Translations under genes and position numbers: made by a program
Source: Bacillota bacterium
GTDB lineage: Bacteria; Bacillota; Negativicutes; Sporomusales; Sporomusaceae
Direction of reading: 5' to 3'
Assembly: GCA_023443285.1 (NCBI GenBank)
Contig: JAEZVB010000127.1
Coordinates: 1 to 23,224 of the forward strand
Length of the DNA: 23,224 nucleotides
Notes under the pieces: model-generated
Seen by the model: only the letters and a program-made list of their open reading frames with translations
What the model was told of the DNA's origin: nothing
Database searches by the model: none
Shown: piece by piece, positions 5,566 to 14,493 of the stretch
Numbering within the stretch: the first letter of the stretch is position 1
Layout of the letters: each line of letters starts with the position of its first letter

Positions 5566-8500
5566 TTAAAAATTGAACCTGGTCTCAATCGTCAACAACC
5601 CACTATTAGTACCACCAAAGTTGGCGCCAATCGAAGTACGCTTATTCAAATCATACCGCAGGTTTACGCTGGTGTTGTTATCCTTCTCCAGCCCTACTGT
5701 ATAGCTAATCAAAAACTTATCGGTAAGGTATTTACCTATTTCCAGATTATATCCCTGGAGATCATTGTTTTTGTCATTTCGATTATTCCTGTTGCGATGA
5801 CTATAGGTATTAAATACGGAAGATTTTACTAACCGGAACTCATCTACCCCAAGTGAATTTTGCATGGTGTTTTCTATCTCGGACATGAATCGCATTTGCA
5901 AACCAGCATCCAGCAGACTTACTAACTGGTCACGTCCTACCCCACTCTGACTACTCAGTTTGGAAAAATCGCCACCACGCAGTGTTAATATTGATATGAT
6001 TTCCTGCTGGTTCATGGCAGGTTCGGAAGTCAGTTTGAGTTCCATTGCGGTTGCCGGCCCATTAATCTCCAGAGTAACCCGCGTTTGTTGAAAGTTGGCA
6101 TTAGCCTTTAATTTAATAATTGGTACAATAGAATGCATTTGGGTAAATTCAGCGCTGGCGCGTTCAATAGTAAAGCGATTTGTCAGATATCGCACCGTAC
6201 CACGTAGTGCCTCCACCCGGCCAGCAGCCCTTGGTTTTTGTAGTGTACCGGTAAACTTAATTTTGCCCTCAGCCCGCATATCATAAAGATACGAGTTGTA
6301 CAACCTGACTTTATTGCCAATAACAAGTTCAATATCTAGGCCTGTGTTCCAAGCAAAATCACTGCCTTCAGGCACAACGGGAATATTGACAATTGCATTG
6401 TCAATAGTAAGCTTGCCCGCTAGATGGGGTTTACCCTTCTCACTAGTTAATGATACCACACCATCTACCGGTCCTGCAAAGTATTTGTGTTTAATTCCCA
6501 ATTTATCCAAAACAAGTGATAAATTATAATCATCAAATGATAACCCGTTTAGGCGCGTCGAGCCAGTCAATGCATAGTATCCACCGCCCATTTCGCCGGT
6601 GAATTTATCAACAGTAATTGTATCACCTTTGAACTTGATAGCAACCCCTACATTTGTTATTGGTTCACTAATATCTGCCAATTTCAGAGTTCCTTTGGCT
6701 ATGGCGACCTGCCCCTCTAACACGGGCTGAGCTAGTGTGCCACCAACACTAATCTCCCCGGTTGTCGGCCCGTTGGCCCATGCTACCCCTTTTGTTAGCA
6801 TAGGTAGTATCGATAAGTCGGCATTGTCAAGGCGCAGCTTGAGATCCATTTTATCAGTATTATCCGCCTTACTGCGGCCTTTGCTGTTTAGGGCTTTTAA
6901 TGGCACTACCCCATAGGCGCTGGCCTTATAAAGACCGCGGGCTAAATACAACTGATTTACATGAATGCTGCCTTGATTGTAAATAAACAGCCCGTACAGT
7001 TTATCAAATTCGGCGTTAGCAATACTGCCGCTATTACTTTCCAGTGATATGGCTACATTCGGATCAGCCGTTGAGCCTGTAGCCTGCACATTAAAACTAA
7101 ACTTACCTTTGGTCTCAATTGTTGTATCAAATAGTGCCGGTAAAATTCCGGTCTCAATATCGCGACCACCGACTTCCATGTCAATAGCCCCATTCAAATC
7201 GGCTTGCCCTCTGGCAACCAAGATCCCGTCAGCACCCTGTTTTCCTTTCAAATTATGGATCGTAATAATCTGGTTTCTAAGCTCGGCATCCACATCGACG
7301 CTGTCCAGTGAATAGTTTTTAATCTTACCGCCGGAAATAGCTCCCCGCAAGACTACATTGGGGTTAGAAACGGTACCGCTTAAGGAAATTTCGCCATTAA
7401 GCCTACCGTGAATACCACGACCAGGTACATTGGCAATCGCCAAGATTCCGGCCAATTCGCCGTTCTCCACTTTAAGCAAGCCATCAATCGCTTTACTATT
7501 CAAATCAGCTCCGCCTGTAAACACATAGCTGCCGTTTTCTTGTGAGAAATGCAATTCGGGAATATCAGCACAGCCGTCCTGATAACTAAATTGGGAGAAA
7601 ACGTCTGTGATGATCTGATCATTGAGCAAAATGGACGTTGCGTCAAGCTGGCCTGCGAGCTTAGGCTTATCGATAGTACCTGTTACCTGACCGCTAATAT
7701 TGACTTTGCCGGCAACCGGGTATGGATAATCAACCCGCAATCTGGTAAGTCTGATATTCTTGGCATTTACAGCAAAGTTTAGCCTGTTATCCGGTGCCAC
7801 CGTCCCTGCTAGCTTTATTGTGGCACCTAAGGATACGATATCAAAATTGTGGACAATGATTGAACCGTCTTTACGCTCATAGGCACCTTCCGCCTTGGCA
7901 ATGAGTTGACCATACAGACTGCCTTGGGTTAATTTGACTTTGCCTTGCACGGTTGGATTATTGAGCGTCCCTGTCAGCAGCAGCTCATTTTCCACATTGC
8001 CTGTCAGTTTTAGTTCAGGCTTGATCAGCCTGGCAACGGTCTCTGCCCGGGCGCCATGAGTATTTACCTTGAGATTGAGGTCGGGCTCAGTCCCTGTCAA
8101 TAAAACATTACCGGTAACCTCATGGCTGGCAGTACCATTGGAGAGGAGTACGTGTTGCAAAACCAGTTGCTGAGAATCGAGCGTAAGCTTTCCTGTAGCG
8201 TTTCCCAGCACTTCTTGTTTAGCCGTTAGTCCGGCAATGTCAAAATTAAGGGAAAGTAGAGGCTTCTCGGTTGTCCCCGTGATTTCCCCTGCAAAGGATA
8301 TTCTTCCCGCAAAATTAATATCTTTCAAAGCAGCATAAGGTATATCCTGCAATTCTATGTCTTGACCGCTAACCTTCATAGTTATCTGATCGTCCTGAAT
8401 CATGCCGCTGGCAGCAACAAATCCTGTTGGCAAGGCTGCATTGCAATATTCTATCATGGTTTGGTTTCCTGTACGCTCAAGCAGCGTGGAGAAGGTATTG

Positions 8501-9894
8501 TATGGTATGCCATTGATACTGCCTGTGGCCAGATTGACAGTAACTGCTCCTTGGACTGCCTTCCAGTCACTGCCTTGCCCGCTGACTGATACATTAACTT
8601 GACCCCGCCCGGTTACCGCAACCGGTAGATTCCGAATTGTGGCAACATCTACATTTTCACCGGCAAGCTGCAATTGGTAGCCATTGCTGGCAATATCAAA
8701 ATTCCCTTTGCCTTTAACCTGTCCGCCCAGCATATCGGCAGAAAACTGATCGATAGTCAAAACATTGCTGACAAAGCGGATATCGGCCTTGGCCGCATTC
8801 ATGGGATAGTCGGCAACTGCGCCTTTGGCTGCGGAAAGTCTGGCAGCTACAAGCGGCTCTTTAAGCGTCCCGTTTACCTTAGCATCAAACTTGACAATCC
8901 CGGCAAATGGCAGCTTGCCAGTTATGGCATTCGGATCAAAACCTGGCGACCCTACCTTAAGGTCAAACACCGGTTGATCTCCTGCTATCCCCACCTTACC
9001 GTACACGGTTACCGGCTGGCTAGCAACCAGCGCATACCCGCCCAGTATGTAAACATTCTGGTTGGTAAAAATAACCTCACCCTGCGCTTGTTCCACAGCG
9101 ATGCCGGCAACCTGAGCCGCTGTATTATCCAGCCCAAATTTCCCGCCGTAGCGCATGCCGGCAGGACTATTCGCAATCGTAACCTCCGCTTGTTTAAATA
9201 AACCGGAGGTAAAGTTTAGTTGTGTCCCAGCAGGCAGCAATGCCTGATAGGCAGCCGGATTAAGTTTATTAGCTTTAATCGTTAGCCACAGGCTGCTCTT
9301 TACATTGTTAAGCGAACCTTGCACACTCATCGGGTAATTGTTGTGGCTGGCAGTTAAGCTTGCATCCACTGATTGACTGCCGTTGACAGAAAACTGACCG
9401 TCAACCTCGTCAAAAGACCACACACCTTTGGCTGTACGGACTTGAATACTTGCCTGATCCAAGACTACTTTACCGTTAAACTCCGGGTTATCAGGCTTGG
9501 CTTCTTGTTTTAAACACGCCACATTCCAAGTACCGTCTGTTTCCTCAACCAAGATAAATGTCGGCTGGGTAAGTGTGAATTTTTGCAGAGCATCAATAGC
9601 CGTCTGACCGCGCACCAAACTAAACAAGTTATATTGAATCGTAACTTGCTTGGCAGCCACCATCTCGCGGCCTTGTTTATCAAATATTATTACATCATCT
9701 ACGACAGCAGAAGTCAGCCCTGCCGTATGTAGTTGGCCTATAGTAACCTGGGTTCCCAGGGACTCGGTTAATTGGGCCGCCAATGTTGTTTCTACTTTGG
9801 CAAAAACAGCCTGCCGATAGGTAGACCACCAGCCAAAGCCAACCAGAGCAACCACGAGTACTATAACCGTTAAAGCGGTAGCTTTACTCCGCAT
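5566..9894 (-). CDS. tamB: TamB/AsmA-like envelope-spanning protein
   Basis: This 1442-residue protein has an N-terminal membrane anchor (about 8-25) and then a very long run of alternating strands. At least eight copies of a G-T-x-x-x-P signature recur, for example GTLKEPLVAARLSAAKG, GTLNNPTVQGKVKLTQG and GTLAQPVLEGQVAIAKG. These mark the hydrophobic-groove repeats of TamB and other AsmA-like proteins, which are thought to carry phospholipids between membranes. The C-terminal TamB domain covers roughly the last 350 residues and ends TRFNF, with a terminal aromatic like a beta-signal. An Asn/Arg/Lys-rich loop at about 1362-1380 is an unusual insertion. GAGGAGG precedes the ATG by six bases. 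No tamA is present in the window; BamA or the neighbouring POTRA-like protein could be the partner. Confidence 0.93.
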   Translation of the reverse strand: MRSKATALTVIVLVVALVGFGWWSTYRQAVFAKVETTLAAQLTESLGTQVTIGQLHTAGLTSAVVDDVIIFDKQGREMVAAKQVTIQYNLFSLVRGQTAIDALQKFTLTQPTFILVEETDGTWNVACLKQEAKPDNPEFNGKVVLDQASIQVRTAKGVWSFDEVDGQFSVNGSQSVDASLTASHNNYPMSVQGSLNNVKSSLWLTIKANKLNPAAYQALLPAGTQLNFTSGLFKQAEVTIANSPAGMRYGGKFGLDNTAAQVAGIAVEQAQGEVIFTNQNVYILGGYALVASQPVTVYGKVGIAGDQPVFDLKVGSPGFDPNAITGKLPFAGIVKFDAKVNGTLKEPLVAARLSAAKGAVADYPMNAAKADIRFVSNVLTIDQFSADMLGGQVKGKGNFDIASNGYQLQLAGENVDVATIRNLPVAVTGRGQVNVSVSGQGSDWKAVQGAVTVNLATGSINGIPYNTFSTLLERTGNQTMIEYCNAALPTGFVAASGMIQDDQITMKVSGQDIELQDIPYAALKDINFAGRISFAGEITGTTEKPLLSLNFDIAGLTAKQEVLGNATGKLTLDSQQLVLQHVLLSNGTASHEVTGNVLLTGTEPDLNLKVNTHGARAETVARLIKPELKLTGNVENELLLTGTLNNPTVQGKVKLTQGSLYGQLIAKAEGAYERKDGSIIVHNFDIVSLGATIKLAGTVAPDNRLNFAVNAKNIRLTRLRVDYPYPVAGKVNISGQVTGTIDKPKLAGQLDATSILLNDQIITDVFSQFSYQDGCADIPELHFSQENGSYVFTGGADLNSKAIDGLLKVENGELAGILAIANVPGRGIHGRLNGEISLSGTVSNPNVVLRGAISGGKIKNYSLDSVDVDAELRNQIITIHNLKGKQGADGILVARGQADLNGAIDMEVGGRDIETGILPALFDTTIETKGKFSFNVQATGSTADPNVAISLESNSGSIANAEFDKLYGLFIYNQGSIHVNQLYLARGLYKASAYGVVPLKALNSKGRSKADNTDKMDLKLRLDNADLSILPMLTKGVAWANGPTTGEISVGGTLAQPVLEGQVAIAKGTLKLADISEPITNVGVAIKFKGDTITVDKFTGEMGGGYYALTGSTRLNGLSFDDYNLSLVLDKLGIKHKYFAGPVDGVVSLTSEKGKPHLAGKLTIDNAIVNIPVVPEGSDFAWNTGLDIELVIGNKVRLYNSYLYDMRAEGKIKFTGTLQKPRAAGRVEALRGTVRYLTNRFTIERASAEFTQMHSIVPIIKLKANANFQQTRVTLEINGPATAMELKLTSEPAMNQQEIISILTLRGGDFSKLSSQSGVGRDQLVSLLDAGLQMRFMSEIENTMQNSLGVDEFRLVKSSVFNTYSHRNRNNRNDKNNDLQGYNLEIGKYLTDKFLISYTVGLEKDNNTSVNLRYDLNKRTSIGANFGGTNSGLLTIETRFNF

Positions 9895-9924
9895 AGTGCG
9901 CCTCCTCGGTTTGGTATTGGTTAT

Positions 9925-10010
9925 TTTCGACGCAATAGCTGGTTCTTCCTTTAGGGTTAGCCTGGGAATTTTCCTATCTTAAACAAAAGCAAGAGGTGTT
10001 TCGACGCAAT
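9925..10010. repeat. 12-bp direct repeat in the tolC-tamB intergenic region
   Basis: TTTCGACGCAAT occurs exactly at 9925-9936 and again at 9999-10010, 74 bases apart. The right copy overlaps the terminator hairpin and the left copy lies just upstream of the tamB ribosome site. It could be a binding site or chance. Confidence 0.45.
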
Positions 10011-10025
10011 TGCCAAAACACCCCT
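9980..10025 (-). terminator. intrinsic terminator after tolC
   Basis: Arms 9992-10001 and 10016-10025 pair over 10 bp (one G-U on the minus-strand RNA) with a 14-nt loop, followed by TGCTTTTGTTT. It starts 17 bases after the tolC stop and separates tolC from tamB. No convincing promoter is visible between it and tamB. Confidence 0.75.
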
Positions 10026-10042
10026 ATAATATACGCTTACAC

Positions 10043-11395
10043 CTATTTGACTGTTATCCCCATAGCTTTATCGAGTTTGGCACGGCTGGTATTATAATCA
10101 TACATCGCCTGCACATAATCGGTCTTAGCAGAGGTTAAGGCTACCTGGGAGTCAATCACATCAAGATTGGTTCCTACCCCGGCGCTATAGCGAACCTGGG
10201 CGATTTTATAGTCTTCCTCGGCTTTAACTACTGCTACTTTACTGGTATCAATCCGCTTTTCGGCCTCTATCATATTAAGGTAGGCCTGCCGGATTTGCAG
10301 TTGCGCATTGTCCCCAGCTTGCCGCAGTTGTTCTGATGATTTCACGAGGTCTGCCCTGGCATTTTTGACTTTAGCTGTTGTTAAGCCTGAGTCAAATAAA
10401 TTGTAGCTGGCATTAATCCCAATTGTCCAGGTATTATTTTTAGTCCCCGGAAAATCGCTGTCATTCCATTTTTCTGAGGCAGTGGCCGCAACTGATAGCC
10501 TGTTGCCACTTTCAGCCACACTAATACTAGTCTTTGCAATATCAACATTGAGCTTGGCCTGAGCCAAATCCGGACGTTGGTTTAAGCCGGTGGCAATACA
10601 TTGTTCCAGTGTTTTATCAAATTTTTGGTATTTGAGCTCGTCTTTAACGGTAAGCTCAGTATCAAGCGGTAATCCGATAATATTATTTAAGCTGGACACC
10701 GCCAGTTCGTAGGCGTTTTTAGCGGTAATCAAACTTTGTTCGGCTTTCGCTTTTTCAACTTCTGAGCGCAATACATCAGATTTAGCCACAGTCCCGGCGT
10801 TGTATTGAGCCTCGACATTTTTCAAGTGTGCATTTAATCGGTCTAACGATTCTCCACTGAGTATCACAATATTGGTGGTTTTCAAAATATCGTAATACCC
10901 GGTAGTAGCATCCAACTGCACCTGTTGCCGGGAATTATTCACCCCATGATCTGCCACTTTAACTGCGAGTTGAGCCTTCTCAATCGTACCTTCCAGCTTG
11001 CCGCCGGTGTATAATGGCAACGTCATATCTACACTGTTGGCATAGCGGGTTGTTAAACTCGCAGGAATAGGTATTTGCTTCTTATTTCGCGGATCGGCAT
11101 ATTCAAAAACATATGTACTTGAATCAGCCGTCTTAAAACGGCTGAAACCGTGAGACAATGTCACTGACGGACCTTTGGAAGCTTGAGCCGATCTAACATC
11201 CCAGTTAGCCTTTTCCAGGTCAGCTGCGGAAATTTTTATCGTTGGATTACTCTTGAGTGCCATTGCAATGGTTTGATCCAGCGTAAGTTCCACTGGTGCA
11301 GCAAAGACCGGAAGGGCTGCCGCCATTAACATAGTGCCGGTAAGTAAGGCCGCTGCCTGTTTCGTCATGCGACCAGATATTTTAATTTTTGCCAT
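10043..11395 (-). CDS. tolC: TolC family outer-membrane channel protein
   Basis: The 450-residue product carries a signal peptide (1-32, ending PVFA-AP) and two outer-membrane-efflux repeats at about 36-235 and 245-445. Typical features are LTLDQTIAMALKSNP at the start, LPLYTGGKLEGTIEKAQL in the first repeat, and ASYNLFDSGLTTAKVKNA plus RYSAGVGTNLDVIDSQVAL in the second. TolC proteins form trimeric channels crossing the outer membrane and periplasm for type I secretion and drug efflux. No adaptor or inner-membrane pump is next to it, so it may serve several partners. AAGGAGG is 12 bases before the ATG, slightly long. It has its own consensus promoter (11463-11491) and terminator (9980-10025), so it is transcribed separately from mlaEFD although it follows at once. 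Confidence 0.93.
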   Translation of the reverse strand: MAKIKISGRMTKQAAALLTGTMLMAAALPVFAAPVELTLDQTIAMALKSNPTIKISAADLEKANWDVRSAQASKGPSVTLSHGFSRFKTADSSTYVFEYADPRNKKQIPIPASLTTRYANSVDMTLPLYTGGKLEGTIEKAQLAVKVADHGVNNSRQQVQLDATTGYYDILKTTNIVILSGESLDRLNAHLKNVEAQYNAGTVAKSDVLRSEVEKAKAEQSLITAKNAYELAVSSLNNIIGLPLDTELTVKDELKYQKFDKTLEQCIATGLNQRPDLAQAKLNVDIAKTSISVAESGNRLSVAATASEKWNDSDFPGTKNNTWTIGINASYNLFDSGLTTAKVKNARADLVKSSEQLRQAGDNAQLQIRQAYLNMIEAEKRIDTSKVAVVKAEEDYKIAQVRYSAGVGTNLDVIDSQVALTSAKTDYVQAMYDYNTSRAKLDKAMGITVK

Positions 11396-11438
11396 GGAAT
11401 AGTATGACCTCCTTGACGTTATTACGTTTTACAATATC

Positions 11439-11452
11439 TGACTGTGCAGTCA
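11439..11452. promoter_or_regulatory. palindrome at the predicted tolC transcript start, candidate operator
   Basis: TGACTGTGCAGTCA has perfect 6-bp arms around TG. It lies about 4-17 bases downstream of the start site expected from the promoter at 11463-11491, a position where a bound repressor would block initiation. The regulator is not identifiable. Confidence 0.4.
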
Positions 11453-11462
11453 AACAATTCTT

Positions 11463-11491
11463 ATTATATGTCCAACCCCTGACGGTGTCAA
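11463..11491 (-). promoter_or_regulatory. perfect-consensus sigma-A promoter of tolC
   Basis: On the minus strand TTGACA (11486-11491) and TATAAT (11463-11468) are separated by exactly 17 bases. Both boxes match the consensus fully. The -35 box begins 13 bases after the mlaD stop codon. Confidence 0.88.
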
Positions 11492-11503
11492 TGTGAAATA
11501 GCG

Positions 11504-12775
11504 TTAAAACGAGCGTTTTAATCCCAGATATGAGGTCTTTTCATCATGCTTATTAATACTGTCTGCCTGCCCGACAAGAAAGGTATCTGGAGCCAACTGA
11601 TACTGCGTGCGTAGTTTAACCCGCACATCATTGGGATCATAAGCATCCACAGACATACGTAATTCGTTACTTAGCTTGGCGTCCACACCAATACCAACCT
11701 TGTTATCGATAATACCCATACGCTGGCCTAACACCGGCCCGCTTTTTCCTATCTGAAAATTCGCCTTATTGCCTTCACCGATATCGGTAACACCAATAAC
11801 GGCAAAATCATTGGGCGACGTATTGATGGTAACATTGGCATTACTTTGATATTTACGTTTGTCCGAATCATAGAGCGCTTCCAGACTGGCCTCGGTTTTA
11901 ATATTTGCTACCTTATCCAGCATTTTATTAGCCTTAGCCGATGCATCACGGGCATTTCGGAGTGTTTCTCTAAGGTTTCTGGCTGTTTCGGGATCTGTTA
12001 CCACATCTTCTAAAGCGGCCGCCATCTTTTCAACCCGATGGCTGGTTTGCCTGAGTGCAGCAATGGTCTCCCGCAGGTCTTTGGCCGTCTGTCCATTGTT
12101 ATCCACGTCGGTAACCATGATATCTACCCGCGCGGCAGTATTCTTAAGACTCACAGACATATCTTTTAGATTCCTGACCATAGCCGTAACATCTCCATGG
12201 TTCTCATCAGCCAAATTCGCTAGTGTTGCTGTCAACTGATTAAGATTGCGGGTTATGTCCCTGGTATTTAGAGCCGTTTCTTTGAGCGCTGCCCGCACCT
12301 TTTCGTCGCCAATAACATCGTTGAGCGCTTGCACCAAGCTTTTGACTTCGGCTAATACTTGATTGGCTGATACCATAAGTTCATCCATACCCTGCGGGTT
12401 TTCGCCATACACTTTGTCATTAGGAACAAGAAAGCCAGTAACCTCCCGCGGCGGTATAACACTAACAAATTTTTCCCCCAGCAAGCCATCTGACCCAATG
12501 GTAAATTTGGAACCCAGCGGAATCTTAACACCCGGTTTGAGCATAAGCTTTGCCACCACGCCATCAGGCATAATCTGTACGTCAGCTACCTTGCCAATAT
12601 CTACGCCAGCATACCGCACCACGTTACCTGGCTTCAAACCGCTTACCTGACCAAAGACGGCTTTGACCGGATATCCCTTATCCCCTACTGTGAAATCACT
12701 TAAAAAAATAAGCATTCCGGCCAGTAAAGCAAGTCCAGCCAGCGTTATAGCCCCCACTTTTGCCTCTGTATTCAT
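11504..12775 (-). CDS. mlaD: MlaD-type MCE protein with helical stalk and C-terminal barrel-like domain
   Basis: The 423-residue protein has a transmembrane helix (8-28) and an MCE domain (about 36-112) with the family pattern VSGLKPGNVVRYAGVDIGKV and GSDGLLGEKFVSVIPP. A long helical region follows (128-292), with repeated N/T-L-R-E-T-type heptads. The strand-rich C-terminus (about 295-423) ends YLGLKRSF with a terminal Phe. E. coli MlaD is about 183 residues and has only the first two parts. In Veillonella parvula an MlaD with a stalk and outer-membrane barrel has been described as a trans-envelope bridge for phospholipids, and this protein has the same plan. The ATG overlaps the mlaF stop by four bases, so the two are coupled. 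No mlaA, mlaB or mlaC lies nearby, as expected if the fusion replaces them. Confidence 0.92.
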   Translation of the reverse strand: MNTEAKVGAITLAGLALLAGMLIFLSDFTVGDKGYPVKAVFGQVSGLKPGNVVRYAGVDIGKVADVQIMPDGVVAKLMLKPGVKIPLGSKFTIGSDGLLGEKFVSVIPPREVTGFLVPNDKVYGENPQGMDELMVSANQVLAEVKSLVQALNDVIGDEKVRAALKETALNTRDITRNLNQLTATLANLADENHGDVTAMVRNLKDMSVSLKNTAARVDIMVTDVDNNGQTAKDLRETIAALRQTSHRVEKMAAALEDVVTDPETARNLRETLRNARDASAKANKMLDKVANIKTEASLEALYDSDKRKYQSNANVTINTSPNDFAVIGVTDIGEGNKANFQIGKSGPVLGQRMGIIDNKVGIGVDAKLSNELRMSVDAYDPNDVRVKLRTQYQLAPDTFLVGQADSINKHDEKTSYLGLKRSF

Positions 12776-13530
12776 GCTCTGGACCTCCCCTGACTTTCCG
12801 GGAATGCACTTCCTCCCCGGATAAACTTGACTAAAATTGGGTTCTCAGACTGCCGGATTGTATCAGGCGAGCCTGTTTCGATAATGCTGCCGCCGTAAAT
12901 CATGGCTATTCGGTCAGCAATGGCAAAAACGCTTGACATGTCATGCGTAACAACAACCGAGGTGGCATCAATCATTCGCCTAGTACTAACAATCAGCCTG
13001 TTAATCGTGTTTGACATAATAGGGTCAAGTCCGGCTGTAGGCTCATCATACAGAACAATATGCGGGTCAATCGCAATCGCCCGAGCTAAACTAACCCGTT
13101 TCTTCATCCCACCTGACAGCTCATTCGGCATCGCACTTTCCTGGCCTCTGAGACCCACCATCCTTAGCTTACGCCGCACAGTTCGCGCAATCTCCTCTTC
13201 CGCCATACTAGTATGCTGTCGTAAGCCAAAGGCCACATTCTCGCCCACTGTCATAGAATCAAACAAAGCTGAATACTGGAAAACCATCCCCATTTCCAGT
13301 CTAATTTTATTAAGCTCTTCCTCTTTCATACGGGTAATTTCCCGGCCATTAACCCAGATCTCGCCACTGGTTGGTTGCAGTAAACCAATAATCAATCTGA
13401 GCAGCGTACTTTTCCCCGAGCCGCTTGGCCCGATAATAACCATGATTTCCCCTTTTTCAATTGTTAGGTTAATGTCTTTGAGGATTTGCTTTCCCTGGAA
13501 GTTCATATTGACATTAACGAGTTTGATCAT
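12772..13530 (-). CDS. mlaF: MlaF, ABC transporter ATP-binding protein
   Basis: This 252-residue ATPase powers the MlaE permease for lipid movement between inner and outer membrane. Visible motifs are Walker A GPSGSGKST (34-42), the Q-loop Q85 in VFQYSALFDS, the signature LSGGM (138-142), Walker B IVLYDEP (158-164) with E163 as catalytic base, and the switch His196 in VVTHDM. The SALFDSMTV stretch after the Q-loop is typical of the MlaF/Ttg2A subfamily. The ATG at 13530 is chosen because GAGGT lies five bases before it; the GTG at 13542 overlaps that site. It follows mlaE by 35 bases and overlaps mlaD by four. Confidence 0.95.
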   Translation of the reverse strand: MIKLVNVNMNFQGKQILKDINLTIEKGEIMVIIGPSGSGKSTLLRLIIGLLQPTSGEIWVNGREITRMKEEELNKIRLEMGMVFQYSALFDSMTVGENVAFGLRQHTSMAEEEIARTVRRKLRMVGLRGQESAMPNELSGGMKKRVSLARAIAIDPHIVLYDEPTAGLDPIMSNTINRLIVSTRRMIDATSVVVTHDMSSVFAIADRIAMIYGGSIIETGSPDTIRQSENPILVKFIRGGSAFPESQGRSRA

Positions 13531-13565
13531 ATTGAACCTCACATTCTATAACAACCGGCCTTATG

Positions 13566-14336
13566 TTACCGATATAACGCTACAGATAAAAAATAATTGC
13601 TGACAAAAATTAAAATAATCGATAACACCACTGAGCCTGTCGTTGCCTGCCCAACGCCCTCAGCGCCCTGAGCTGTTGTCAGTCCCTTGTGGCAACCGAT
13701 AATGGCAACAATAATGCCAAACACCGTAGCTTTGACTAAACCGCCGACAATATCGTGCGGTACGGCAAATACATCGATGGAATTTAAAAAAGTATAATGG
13801 CTAATACCAGACGATGTTGTGGCAATCAGATAACCGCCGATAATACCAATGATATCGGCAAAAACCACTAATAGCGGCAACATAATCATGCAGGCAATCA
13901 TCCGTGGCACTACTAGGTAGGCGACCGGACTTACCGCCATAACCCGCAAAGCGTCAATTTGTTCCGTAACCTTCATGGAGCCAATTTCAGCGGTAATGGC
14001 GGCTCCAACCCTCCCGGCAAAAACTACCCCTGTCAATACCGGTGATAATTCCCGCCCCATGGCTACTGCTACTAACCCGCCCACTGACGATTGCGCTCCG
14101 TATTTTACAAACTCGTGAGCAGTCTGTACTGTCATAACCATACCGGTAAACAACATGGTTAATAACACGATTGGCAACGAGTCAGCCCCTAAATGTGCCA
14201 TTTGCTTGAGTAGCAGTTTGCTGCTCAACTGGCGCAAATGGTAGAAAGTCTGACCAAACAAAATCAGAACTCTCCCGATATTTTCTAATGCGCCAATAAC
14301 CATTCTTCCGGTACGGGCAAAAAGATCAATAAGCAT
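13566..14336 (-). CDS. mlaE: MlaE, lipid ABC transporter permease
   Basis: The 256-residue inner-membrane permease has an amphipathic N-terminal helix (1-30) and about five membrane segments (51-72, 86-104, 147-172, 196-216, 233-254). The diagnostic MlaE/YrbE block GRELSPVLTGVVFAGRVG continues into AAITAEIGSMKVTEQIDALR (94-131). The start is the ATG at 14336, six bases after AAGGAG. Longer in-frame starts up to 14459 would add an AT-rich, poorly hydrophobic extension and run into the upstream terminator. Length matches the family. It is the first gene of mlaE-mlaF-mlaD. Confidence 0.94.
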   Translation of the reverse strand: MLIDLFARTGRMVIGALENIGRVLILFGQTFYHLRQLSSKLLLKQMAHLGADSLPIVLLTMLFTGMVMTVQTAHEFVKYGAQSSVGGLVAVAMGRELSPVLTGVVFAGRVGAAITAEIGSMKVTEQIDALRVMAVSPVAYLVVPRMIACMIMLPLLVVFADIIGIIGGYLIATTSSGISHYTFLNSIDVFAVPHDIVGGLVKATVFGIIVAIIGCHKGLTTAQGAEGVGQATTGSVVLSIILIFVSNYFLSVALYR

Positions 14337-14457
14337 ACCGCTCTCCTTACCATGCATTACGCTAGATAATAACAAATAATACTTAATAAATAATTCAATA
14401 TTTATTTGAAATTCCCTGCCGCTCCTTGCCATTTTATATTTCACATTTCTTCCCATC
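14337..14457 (-). other. AT-rich leader upstream of mlaEFD
   Basis: This 121-base stretch follows a terminator, so it should hold the mlaEFD promoter. Candidates are weak: TATAAA with TTGATG 15 bases upstream, and TATTAT close to the gene without a clear -35. A non-housekeeping promoter is possible. No gene is supported here. Confidence 0.4.
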
Positions 14458-14487
14458 AAAAAAGAAGCCGGACTTGGCTTCTTTTTT
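14458..14487 (-). terminator. intrinsic terminator after the S55 peptidase gene
   Basis: Arms 14458-14469 (AAAAAAGAAGCC) and 14476-14487 (GGCTTCTTTTTT) are perfectly complementary with a six-base loop, and the descending arm ends in T6. It starts six bases after the stop codon of the upstream gene. The A/T symmetry makes it potentially bidirectional. Confidence 0.9.
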
Positions 14488-14493
14488 GCTAAC

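Noticed and set aside
8674..9201. 175-codon plus-strand open frame
   Set aside because: It is antisense to the repeat region of tamB and shows no signal, domain or ribosome site.
12902..13603. 233-codon plus-strand open frame
   Set aside because: It is antisense to mlaF, which has all ABC motifs; the frame has no recognisable domain or ribosome site.
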